Under the pieces are notes generated by a model, which did not search any database, was not told where the DNA came from, and saw nothing but the letters and a program-made list of their open reading frames with translations. Of a stretch of DNA of 64,000 nt, positions 35,352 to 46,096 are shown piece after piece. Numbering within the stretch: position 1 is the first letter of the stretch; the number at the start of each line of letters is the position of its first letter. This DNA comes from Dermatophagoides farinae (taxonomy: Eukaryota; Arthropoda; Arachnida; Sarcoptiformes; Pyroglyphidae), in NCBI RefSeq assembly GCF_024713945.1, contig NC_134679.1:4035001-4099000 (forward strand), read 5' to 3'. The translations under genes and the position numbers were made by a program.

Positions 35352-37389
35352 TCAAGCATTCAATAAAGCAAAAAAATATTCCAATTCTGGTGACAAAAAC
35401 AGCATTAATTGTGTGAGGCCGCCATTACTGCTGCTGCTGCTGCTGTTGCTGTTGCTGGTACCAGCATAAACAGCAGTTGATAATCCAGCCATATTATTAG
35501 AATCATTCACATTGGTTAATTGTTGATGATCATCGACAAACAATTCCAACATGGCCATAAATAATTGTTGTAAACGAAACATTGGTCGATGACATACATG
35601 ACATGCAACATTATCATTGTTCATCATTTTTACTGATTGATTATTCGAATGTTTCAATAGAAGAATTGTTGATACTAATGCCAATTCAATATCGTTCACA
35701 TGAAAACGATCAGCAATGGCGCCAATATTATCCAATGCTTCAGTCAATAAGACTGACTTTTTGTTCGATATTTGATTTGGATCATTATCCATATTGGTAA
35801 CAACTTGTTTGATAGATATCCACCAAGGATGTGAATTAGTTTTAAGATCTTGATGGTTAAATGGGCCAAATTTAAGCCAACAAATATGCAATAACAAAAT
35901 CTGATTGATATGTATTATCGATTCATCGTTTATGGATTTGATTAATGAAATCACGGCATGATCATTAATTTGATCACTACGATATAAGCATAGAAAATCA
36001 TTTAAAAATGACCAGAATTTCTTGATGAATAATTCAATTCTTAATTCATTCGGTCCAAAACAAGACCAATAAATCATACTAATATGATCGATGAAAAATG
36101 TCCAATTATGAAATAATTCTTCCAAAGGGCAACGGTATTTTGAAATACGATTTGAATCAAGACTGGCTAATGCTTCGGACAATTTTCGATCCATATCAAT
36201 AGGGTTTTGAACCAGTGAAAAATTTGTGTATCGATTTGATTGAAATTTATCATTATCCATAGAAGCGTCAACAACAGCCTGACCATTTAATTGTTTGTTT
36301 TCTTCTGTCTGAAATGTCTGGAAATTATTTCTCAGCATTCAATATAAAAATTTGTGAAACTTACCTTGTTAGCTAACAATCGATATTTGACAGCATTTTT
36401 TTGCTGTCCAAAATTCTTTTTATTCAAACGAATGGATGATTTTGAAATTTTGTTCGGACCATTTTTGTTGTTCACCGTTGTTGATTGAAATTTTTTCTGT
36501 GATAAATTCACATTTTTACAACTTTGTGGTGCTTGTATCAACAATCTTTTAGCAGATGATTGTTGAAGCTGTTGATTTTCATTTCGATTAGATTGTGGAA
36601 CAATAATCATCGGATTGTGAGAGTCATATGCATTTGATTGCTGAGAACCAGATTTTTGGGAAATAAATGGAAACATCGATAAGGAATTTGGTGAAAGAAA
36701 AATTAATTTTTTAATTGTTTTAATATTGTTATTATTGATTCTATGCTTCATTGTTTGTTGTTGCTCTTCGGATGGTTGTTGTTTTACATTATCTGTATCG
36801 ACATTATCATCATTCATTGCATGATAAATTCTATATGATTGCTGGCCATTCATCAATTGTTTTCCTGCATATCCACCGGTTATGGTTTCAATTCGTTTAC
36901 ATCGTGATTCGGATATTCCTTTTGTTTCTAATGAATTATTTTTGAGTTTTCGATTAAATGCTAATTGATTTAATCTATTAAATCGACAATAATCACAATG
37001 CAATGGTGATTGATCAAAAGGTTTTGAATCATTACAAACACATTTGAATTTAGAATGAATTGATAATTCAATAGATTCATTATAAAATTTCTGTCATATT
37101 GAATTGAAGAAAATAAATTGATTTCATGTTTAAAACAAAAGACAACTGGAATAAAAAAAAAAAATTTTTCTTTTCCTCATACCTGACATTGAAGACAAAC
37201 GATTCTTTTGTCACCATCAACATCAACATTATCATCGATTACAACTTGTTGGTGATTCTCATTATGAAGAATTTTTATGGACTGTTTGCATATTACACAC
37301 AATGACAAACGTGTTTGTGATTCTTTTTTTACTACTATACTATGTTGTTGTTGATTATCATTTACATGAGAAACTTTAATATGATCCAT
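35352..37389 (-). CDS. Highly divergent nuclear-receptor-like protein
   Basis: Three exons, phase 0: 37389-37183, 37090-36365, 36317-35352; about 632 residues. Joined exons 1-2 give a pattern resembling a nuclear-receptor DNA-binding domain: CVICKQ ... CLQCQKFYNESI, then FKCVCNDS ... CDYCRFNR. Compare the family's CX2C ... CEGCKGFFRRSI and C ... CQYCRLQK. Finger 1 has an insert rich in Asp/Val/Asn, and the spacing is irregular. A Gln/Asn-rich hinge follows. The C-terminal ~300 residues are helical-looking and could be a ligand-binding domain (LLLHICWLKFG, ALVSTILLLK, ending LSPELEYFFALLNA). The similarity is in pattern only, so loss of DNA binding is possible. The exon 3 acceptor is a pair 9 bases apart (36317 or 36308), which would add or drop Thr-Phe-Gln. 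The 3' end has a (CAG/CTG)-rich tract encoding Ser/Asn. Confidence 0.6.
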
Positions 37390-39035
37390 GGTTTTTAATG
37401 TTGTTGATAAATCATACAGAAGAAAAGAAAAAAAAGAAAAAGAAAAAATTATCTGACATTGTCATTTATAAATGTGTGAAATGATGATGCATTGAATTTT
37501 TTTCTTTTCAACGATGATAAATAGATAAATAATAATAATGAATCAACATTGAAAAATTTTACAACAACAACAACAACAACAGTTTAAACAAACAAAATAT
37601 ATTCATAAAAAAAATGTTTGACGGTGAGTATTTATTTTATTTTTTTTTCTAGCCATTTTGGTTTTCCCATCAACATTATCATCATCATCATCATCATCAT
37701 CATTTATCGTATCTGACATCGTCATTTTAATTGATGCCATACAAAAAAAAACAAACAAACAAACACACAAAACATTTATAGTTTTGCCCATTCATTGCAA
37801 CCACCTAATCATCATAAGGATTTGTATTTCCTTAAATTTCTATAAGTAGAACATTTGTGGATTGTGATAAATGTGTTTTGGTTTGGTGGTAAAAACACAC
37901 TTTCAATTTTTTTTTCTTGAAGATAATCTTCTTTTTTTTCTTCCTTACTTGATTTTGATTCTATAAATAGTTTATTCATTGATTAATCTATATAACTAAA
38001 CCATGCAGTGGTCAGTAGTCAGTAGTAGTACGTGAAAAATCAATGTGATTCCAATTTTTATCTTTAGTAAATAAACAAAAATATTTAGATGAAAAATACG
38101 GAAAACTAGCAGATTTAATTTTGGTCTTCAATGATGATGCTGATGATGATCAATGATGTGACTGATATCAATGATCACAAAAAAAACTAGAAATTGTGAA
38201 TGAATTATGTATGAACCGAACATGTTGGATATGTTTCAGACAAAAATACGATGGTATGGGATGATTTGAATTGAAATGAACGAAAAAACGTTTTCGATCA
38301 ATATTGTGATAGCAAAAAAAAATATGGTGTGGTTAATAACTGAAATGGTTTTCACAGCAATTTTTAACCTTAACCTAGTTTATGGCCATAATAATGTTCA
38401 TATTTGATTAACTCGATGGTACGTGTTTCTTTGAATTGGAAATATGAACAAAAAAAAATTATCAAGATTTGGAAATTTTATTCATCCAAGTGTTGAATTG
38501 AAATTTAAAATCGTTCACGTTTGTGACAAATGAAATCATCATTGATGGTTATGATTATGAAGATGATAAGTGAATACCGATATGTCATGTTAATAAACAA
38601 CTACCGAATAATGATTTTTCTTTCCGCATTCGGATAAAATTCACCAAGAAAATCGAGGATAAATTTAGCGACGAAAAAAGTTACCTTTATACAAAACACT
38701 AGAAAATAATTATAGTTAAATCGTAAAAGAGTCGAAAATTGAATCGAAAAGAGTAAAGAAAACACTGTTTATGTTCAACAGGTGGAACAGAAAAACAAAA
38801 TATTCCAGAAAAATGAGTAGCAAATGATGTTTATGAATATCCGGTTTTTTTCGGAAAGTATAAAAGTGTTTCAAAAATCATGGATTTTGATTATATTAAC
38901 AATTTATCATTTAGTCCATACGTTGTGTGTTTTGTTAATAATTTTTTGTCTTTTTTATTTGTTTTTTTGTTTGTTTGTTTGTTCATCCGTGTTTTTAAAC
39001 GCAGACAAAAACCCGAAAAACACTAACAAAAAAAA
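37390..39035. other. Intergenic stretch between divergent genes
   Basis: 1.6 kb between the start of the minus-strand nuclear-receptor-like gene and the plus-strand small peptide gene, so it should contain both promoters. It has ATC and CAA trinucleotide runs and poly-T tracts. A TATA-like word cannot be singled out in such AT-rich DNA. No RNA gene seen. Confidence 0.55.
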
Positions 39036-39463
39036 ATGCGTTTCGTATACATTCTATTCATGGCTATATTGATAGTCACATTATTATTATCATTACAAGA
39101 AGTTGAAGCTGGTAAACAAAAGAAACGTATGCTTCTATTATTCTTATTATCATTATTGAATCGAAAAAGGATAATTGCACCATTACCTTTGCCATTACCA
39201 CTACCAATACCGTAAGTTTTTTTTTTGTTTTTTTTTCATTATCGATCTAATTTTAAAAAACTCATAATTGATTTTCATTTTCCTTGCCAACAAAAAAAAA
39301 AAAATAAATAAATAAAAATAATAATGTATTGAACCCACACAACAGAATTACGATCAAAAAAGAACATTCCGTACATAAAGAACCATTACCGTTGACTGTG
39401 GTCAAAGAAGAATCCTATGATGATCATGATAAAAGCCAAAGCTATACACATGATGTTTATTAG
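39036..39463 (+). CDS. Small secreted peptide, unknown function
   Basis: Two short exons, 39036-39211 and 39346-39463 (phase 2 junction, GTAAGT donor, ACAG acceptor), give 97 residues. MRFVYILFMAILIVTLLLSL followed by QEVEAG is a strong signal peptide. The mature part starts GKQKKR, a basic site that might be processed. Then come a Leu-rich stretch, NRKR, an alternating Pro-Leu run (APLPLPLPLPIP) and an acidic/His-rich tail ending SYTHDVY. I recognise no family. Evidence for a gene is signal peptide plus clean splicing into an open second exon; expression is not shown. The dibasic sites would fit a precursor peptide or a small cuticle/salivary protein. Confidence 0.55.
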
Positions 39464-39819
39464 ATTGATTTCGTTAATTTTTTCCAATTTTTGTTTGTTT
39501 GTTTATTATCATTCAGTCATCATCATCATCATCACATAAACAACTTACCTTTCAGTCATCGAGTTTGTCTTATTAAAATTTTTTGGCGTTTCATCATCAT
39601 CATCATTTTTAAATCAAATTCACATACAATCACTAAATTGGCTATTTTCAATTGATTATAAAAACCTATCTAGTTTATTTCGCATAAAAATGAAAGAAAT
39701 TTCTTCCAAATTAGCAAAAACACTTTTTGTTTTTATTAACACAAATAATTGGTTCAAATTATACATATAAAAAAATTATATATAAATTATGCAAATAAAA
39801 ATTTTACAAAAATAAATCA
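39464..39819. other. Spacer between converging genes
   Basis: 356 bases holding the 3' ends of the small peptide gene and, on the other strand, the CD36-like gene. AT-rich, with AATAAA-like words for both strands; nothing else seen. Confidence 0.5.
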
Positions 39820-41697
39820 TCATAAATGTTTAAAAAATCGATAAAACCAAATCAATGTAATAAATGTTCCAATAAAAAGAATAAAATGTTTTCCGCAATC
39901 AAAACATATTGATATAATCATTAGCCAATAAATCATTGGTGTTTGAATTGTATTGGATTGTTCGGCCCAAAACATTGGCAACATTGTACTACGTATGGAT
40001 TTTAGTCCAATGATTGGTATGGATGAAACATGCATGTTGAATTGTATGGCAATACGACCATTGATTGGCATGCCGATATTTGGCTCTACATCTAAATATC
40101 CAATATGTTTAGAATAATCGGGCTGTAAACCTTTTACGGTTTCTTGTCGTCTTAAACTATTATAAAAATGTGGAAAAGAAGAACCAACTTTTAATTGTCC
40201 AAGACATGGTGATGTATCTATCCATCCTTGACATTTGGATAATTTGGATTGTAAACAATAACATCGATTCAATTTATTTGTAGAATTAAACAATTGAATA
40301 TCGACAGAATAACGTACAACTTTGATTAACGATTGATGATAATGTGTGCTATAGAGAAATGAAAAAATCTCATTAATCGAATAATGGTCTGAATTTGTTT
40401 CTATGCTTACTGGTTTTTTATCAGACGAATTTTTCGACATACATTATGATTGAAAAATGAAATTTCTGGAGCTGTCAAATGCATTCCAAAATATAAACCA
40501 GAACTACCATTCATCTCATTACATGGCGGACGGAAATCTTTCAGTTTTCTTTTACCAGCCACTTTGTAAATGCCATCAAATAAATGACCACTTTTTGTAT
40601 GACGAAAATGTTCATATAATTCTGATTTTTGACCAGAATTTTGTGGCCCGAATCCGTACGAATAATGTTCAAGGTCCATATTTTCCAATTCTGAATTGAA
40701 TGTAATTCCCAAAGCTTTCAATGGTTTCAAAATACGTTGAACATTTTTTAAGAACTTTACTCGATGACCATCGAGTAGATCAAGTGCTTTTCGCTGTACA
40801 ATAATCTTCTCGCCACTAGATCGGATTACATTCGCTACAACATTTTGAACAACTGGACTTAAGAATCCTAAAATAGAATTCTCTTTCATCATTGATTTCA
40901 CCATATATAAAGCTGTCAAAAGAGGATAATTGAGTACAGTTAACTCGGTTTCCAATGGTAATGAATGATCTGGATCAAAATGAAAAAATGCTTGTTCCGT
41001 GAATTCAACGGTTTGGGATTTCCATTTATTAATTGTACGTTTTGTATTCACCCTTGTATCAAAGATCAAAATCGAATATTATGAATACATTCAGATAGTA
41101 AAATTAAGAAAACTTACCTGTAAACAAATGGTCCATATTCAACTAAAACTGGCCGTTGGCCACGAAGAAAATCATGAGCATTTTTTAATCCAAACAGATA
41201 GTATTTAATTGTATAAGGTAATGATGGATTTTGCAACATGATGGCCATTCGAGAATTTTGATCAAAGTTCAACTCTGACTCGATAGCTATAAGTATATAT
41301 AGAATAAAAATCTATATGGTTATTTACAAATTATTATAAGGAAAAAAAATAAAAACAAACCATTATTGAACATTGGATCGAAAAACAAATAAGAATATAA
41401 AGTTAACAGTACAATAGTAGAAATGATTGTGATTTCTATGATTAATTTCAAAAATCGCCAAAATCGATTTTGTTTTCGTTTCTGTAACATTTTCATTCGA
41501 AGTATCGAATCAAAATCTTCGAGATTTGAAACGCCGGACATTTTTCGAATTATCCCATCTAGAAATGGTTCATGATGGCCAATAGGTTCTGGTAATGGTA
41601 TCACTTTGATTTTTGGCAATGATATGATGGAAGATTTTTCATCAAACAAATGTATCGATTGATTGACTGATTTTGATAATTTAGAACTACGACTCAT
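39820..41697 (-). CDS. CD36-family scavenger receptor (SR-B/SNMP-like)
   Basis: Four exons in phase: 41697-41361, 41286-41118, 41052-40411, 40348-39820; 558 residues. The family has two membrane spans and a large Cys-bridged ectodomain that binds lipids, lipoproteins or lipidic odorants at the cell surface. The N-terminal cytoplasmic tail is about 80 residues, longer than the few residues usual in CD36. Span 1 lies near 83-110 (IIEITIISTIVLLTLYSYLF). The ectodomain contains VLVEYGPFVYR, NEMNGSSG, VCRKIR, RCYCLQS, GWIDTSPC, SFPHFYNS and YLDVEPNIGMPINGRI, all at family positions. Span 2 is near 525-550. The intron between exons 3 and 4 is 62 bases; it is supported by the TTTCTCTATAG acceptor and by the improved family match after removal. 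Which branch (scavenger receptor or SNMP) cannot be told. Confidence 0.88.
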
Positions 41698-42479
41698 TAT
41701 TTCGTTTTCATTCTAACCAACTATAATGTGAATATAATAATAAGTTCTAAAATTGTTATGAAAAAAATTTCAATGTCAAAATCGATCGAATCTCGGTCGT
41801 CAATGCCATAGACTCTATAGTGATTATCATGCGGTTAAACACATAGAAAAAAACCGTTACCATGACAAGATCTATTCTCGTTTCAAATCTTATGAATGGT
41901 GCTTTGTTTTTCATCTTGCTCATCTTTTTCTTTTTTTTTCATTTTAAGGTTTCAAAATATATCGATTGATATTCAGGTTGATTGAAGTCTTTATTTTTGT
42001 TATAAAATAAAAAATTCTATATATCAATATAGCTGTATAATTGATCCAGATAAACATTTACAAAAATCGACTCAAAGATCATAACGATTGATTTAATGAA
42101 ACAAATAAATCAATACATCATCGTTGAAAGCAATGATCCATTTAATTGACTAAATAGTAAAAATACAAAAGGTTAACCTACCTTAATTTTGATTCCAATT
42201 CAATCATACCGAGCTTCGAATAATTTTTTATTTTTATTGCTTTTGAAACAAAAAAAAATGTTTACTGCCATTAGAAATTTTCCATGGAATTTTTGCACGT
42301 TATTCATGTACGGGACAAAATTTAATGAGTCGTAATAAAAAAAAATTTGTTTTTGCGAATCATCATCATCATCATCATTAATGTTTCATTAATTAATTGA
42401 CTCACATCATCTTTCTTTCATCTTTATTAAAATTTAGATTGACTCTGCTCTACATTCAAGATAAATTTTATTTTACAAA
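41698..42479. other. Shared promoter region of two divergent genes
   Basis: 782 bases between the CD36-like start (minus strand) and the Tudor gene start (plus strand). It should hold both 5' UTRs and promoters. There is an (ATC)n run near 42361-42378. No other feature recognised. Confidence 0.5.
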
Positions 42480-44015
42480 ATGTTATCAGAATTAAATTTA
42501 TCTTGTTTATTTCAAGAAACTATTCCAGAATCTCCGAATCCTGATGATCAAAAAATCCCTTGTGTCATCACTAAATATTTAAACTATAATGAAATATTTG
42601 TTCAATTCAAAAAATATCGAGTATGTTTAACCATTATAAATATGAATATGAATAATTCCTGATTACAGATTAATATAATCTTTTTAATTCAAGGATTCCT
42701 TTGCTCAATTATCGAGTGATATGCATGCATATTACTGTGTTAAATCTTGGAATGAAATGGTTTTTATTGAAAAAGCAAGCAATGAACAATTGATAAAAAA
42801 TCTTTTTATATATCATGATCATCATTATGATTTGTATTTACGTGCGAAAATACTTGACTTATTTGCAGGTCGAAAGGTTTGTAATATGATATTTATGCTA
42901 ATTATCGTTAGCATTTGTATATTTCAGTATCGCGTATTATTTCTGGACCTTGGATATGAATACATTGCCGATAAAAATGATTTAATTTTGAATGATAATC
43001 CTGAATTTCTGAAATTACCAATTCAAGGATTTCAATTTGGTCTTCGATTAGATGATGCAGATTATCAGATGATTGAACATCATCCGGAAAAATCAGAATT
43101 CAATCTTGCTGTACAGAAAATTGTTCTATCAAGTAGTGATTTTTGGATTTCATTTTCAAAAAATATGGACCAATGTAAAGTTAATGTCTTTTGTAAACAT
43201 CATGATCAAATTATTGATTTGGCAAAATTTATCAAATCAAAGATAAATTCTAAGACTGAAATGGTCGTTACTAAAAACGGCGCCACAAATTCAAATGTTA
43301 AATCATCTGAAAAAGGCATTGATGGCCATCTTTCAGAATCAATTATATCATCATCATCCATAATGATTGTTCATCCTTTACTTTGGGAATCATATGCTCA
43401 ATTCGTTATGAAAGTTAAACAGGTGACATCACCAAATGATTTCTATTTAAAATTCATTGCCGATCCGGATTATCAAAAATTCAAAGCAAAATTACAATCT
43501 TATATGACCAGTAATTCAATTCAAAGAATTAGCGCTCCTAAAATTGGACATGTATACGGTGCTATCGCTGATCATCATCGTAATAAATATATTCGCGTAT
43601 TCATACTATCATTTGATGATAAGACAAATGAATACAATTGTTTTGAAATGGATAAAGGAATGGATGCTTTCTACAAGTCAACACATTTGTATAAAATCCC
43701 AGAAGATCTTGCTACATTTCCAGCACGATCTGTTCGTGCCTCCCTTTACGGTATAAATTATTAATGTCAATAATAGATTTTTTTATTTAATTAAAAATTC
43801 TTTTTTTTACTATAGGTGTTGTGCCAAAAAATAATGAAGAATGGAATATGGAAACCACTATGGAATTGCAACAAAAAATTTGTGAACAGAAAGCAGAAGT
43901 TATAACCATGGAATTTAATCATGAGAAACATTTCTTAAAATGTTCACTAATCGTTGACGATATTAATGTTGGCGATTATTTAATTGAAAATGGTTATGCC
44001 GATATCGATGGATGA
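42480..44015 (+). CDS. Tudor-domain protein
   Basis: Four exons in phase: 42480-42620, 42694-42876, 42928-43750, 43816-44015; 448 residues. The first Tudor unit includes YYCVKSWNEMVF, LYLRAKILDLFAGRKYRVLFLDLGYEYI, matching the A.I......YRV.FIDYG core that binds methyl-arginine. A second, extended Tudor unit lies in the C-terminal half: HVYGAIADHHRNKYIRVFILSFD, then FPARSVRASLYGVVP, and KHFLKCSLIVDD.NVGDYLIENGYAD, the SNase-like part. Such proteins usually scaffold Argonaute/Piwi complexes in germ-cell granules. The 51-base intron 42877-42927 has no stop and keeps frame, so retention would add 17 mostly hydrophobic residues inside the first Tudor core. Removing it restores the family match. 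No membrane span or helicase/KH module is seen. Confidence 0.82.
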
Positions 44016-46096
44016 GCAAACATCATTGGCCAGCCAATTTATATATGTGTATAAGTTCGTTTATCATAACCCTTAAATTAATGTAGAATAGTTGTCAATT
44101 AACAAAATGAAAAAAACCAGATTTTCTTAGTATGGAGATAATAATTAAAGTTTAAATTTTTACTCCAGAATAAGACTAAAAAAAATTCCATACGAGAATT
44201 TTATCATTATTTTTTTTTTACTTTTGTTTTTAAACTGGTTTATTCGCCTTCTTTGTAAATTCACACTATAAATTTAGACTCAATGCGTTAAATGATGGCA
44301 TTGAACTGTAAGAGTTAATAAATCGAATCTCATTATTTTAATATTGTTCGATTGTGGATAAATGATATTCAAGAAAGAAAGTAAAAAACAAAAAAAAATG
44401 TTCAAATTTATCTTTGTGACATCTATCCATATCATATTTGTTTTTATACCAGCTTAAAAATATCTATATTGGTTATCATGTTTTTTCATTAAACTTGAAT
44501 GATGAACGAATATTGCAAATTTCTTCCACATCGATGTTTGAAAACGTTCACATGGAAAAAATCAGCATAGATTCTTTCATCAATCATTCAGTTAGGGTTC
44601 TTTTTTATTGTTTGTCTTGAACACACAAGTGTGAACTTTTTCTCTGAATCTTTATCAAAAAATAAACAAATATATTAATTTCATTCAGATTCCAACAACC
44701 ATGAAAGATTATGATTATGAACATGCATCAACTACAAACTCCATTATCATCATCTTATATGTGAATCCAACTTTTGAAAATTTCATCATTTTTTTTATCA
44801 TTCATCGATATTTAGCAGGATTGATTTGATTGAGGAATTTCTTGAATGGTCCATGATTTGTTAAGAAGATTGTATTATACTTGTTGGTTGATAAAATAGA
44901 TGGTAAACCATTAGGGTAAAATAACATGAAAGTTTCCTTAACGTCATTCAGGTAAGAAAATAAACTATTAAAAATAATTGTTATTGTTAAATTGTTTCAT
45001 TACAATGTTGTTATTAAAAAAAAGAAAGTTTGTGTTTGATAATGATGTTTTGGATGTAATTAGTCAAAATGGGAAAAGTATAATTTTAATGATGATGATG
45101 ATGATGAAAACAAAAAAACACTGAAAAAATAAATTCGAATGAATGCAGTCTTCAGGCAAGATTTCATCATCAAATGCAAACTCACAGATGGACACAAAAT
45201 GAAAATCACGTGTATTACACGTATTACAATAATCAATTCGAAAAATATCGAATTTTTTCTATCGAAACCATTATTTCTTTATACAGATGAAATTCGGCGG
45301 ATTTTTTTTCCAACATCAAAATAGCGTGAAATCTGACTTTATCATATCTTTATCATAAAATTTTTAATGCTTCACACGGTGTTTGATAATTCAGAATATA
45401 TTCAATAGTTTCTTCTCCAGAAGTAGATATGATCAATTTTAAAATTCATGATTTTACTACTATCATTCCAATCAATTGGAATCGTCTTATCTAAACATTC
45501 ATCAGGTCATAATAACATTCATGAAATCATTATTGAATACAAATGAATGGTAAAACATTCAATTTATGATATTCAAAACATCAGAACTATGATTATAAAA
45601 ACAAAATAAAACTAAAAAACTTTTATTCAAATACATATTACATATACATAAATCAATTATGAAAATAATCGACATAAACATTTAGATAGATTGCTTATAT
45701 ATTGATGTGTTTTTGTTATTTTTTTTCTAACAAGAAAGTAAAAAAAAAAAACATTATAAAAAATGTCAAAAAAATTTTTTTTTGTGACATCTATCCATAA
45801 TATTATGTGTTTGTGTATATAACCAGCTTAATATAATATATCTATATGGTTATTATGTTTTTTCCTTAAACTTGAATGCTGAACAAATGTTGGACACATT
45901 TATTCACATCGATGTTTATAAACGATTACATGAAAAATCAGCATACACTAACTATCATAGATTCTTGCATCAATCATTCAGTGAGGGTTCTTTTTTATTG
46001 CTTGTTCTTAAACACGCAAGTGTGAAGTTTTTTTCTGAACCTTTACCACAAAATAATAAATAAACAGATATTAATTTCATTCAGATTCAAACAACC
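44016..46096. other. Intergenic stretch with a decayed gene fragment
   Basis: 2.1 kb between the Tudor gene and the ABCG gene. It includes the 5'-end duplicate described separately and the ABCG upstream region. A good acceptor-like TTTCATTCAG lies 12 bases before the ABCG start codon, so a 5' UTR exon may be further upstream. No other gene seen. Confidence 0.55.
44375..44785 (+). pseudogene. Decayed duplicate of the ABCG gene 5' end
   Basis: About 410 bases matching 45733-46160, the upstream region and first codons of the ABCG gene. Shared words include GTGACATCTATCCATA, TCACATCGATGTTTG/TA and CATCAATCATTCAGT, then ATTTCATTCAGATTC.AACAACCATGAA at the start codon and AATCC.ACTTT.GAA further in. 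The copy continues for about 25 codons with several changes and then loses similarity before any ATP-binding motif. It is the stub of an old local duplication, not a gene. Confidence 0.8.

Noticed and set aside
40370-40440. A separate gene start (Met at 40440) for the C-terminal part of the CD36-like protein
   Set aside because: A 62-base intron with a strong acceptor joins the two parts in phase and restores the family alignment; a separate start would lack the first half of the ectodomain.
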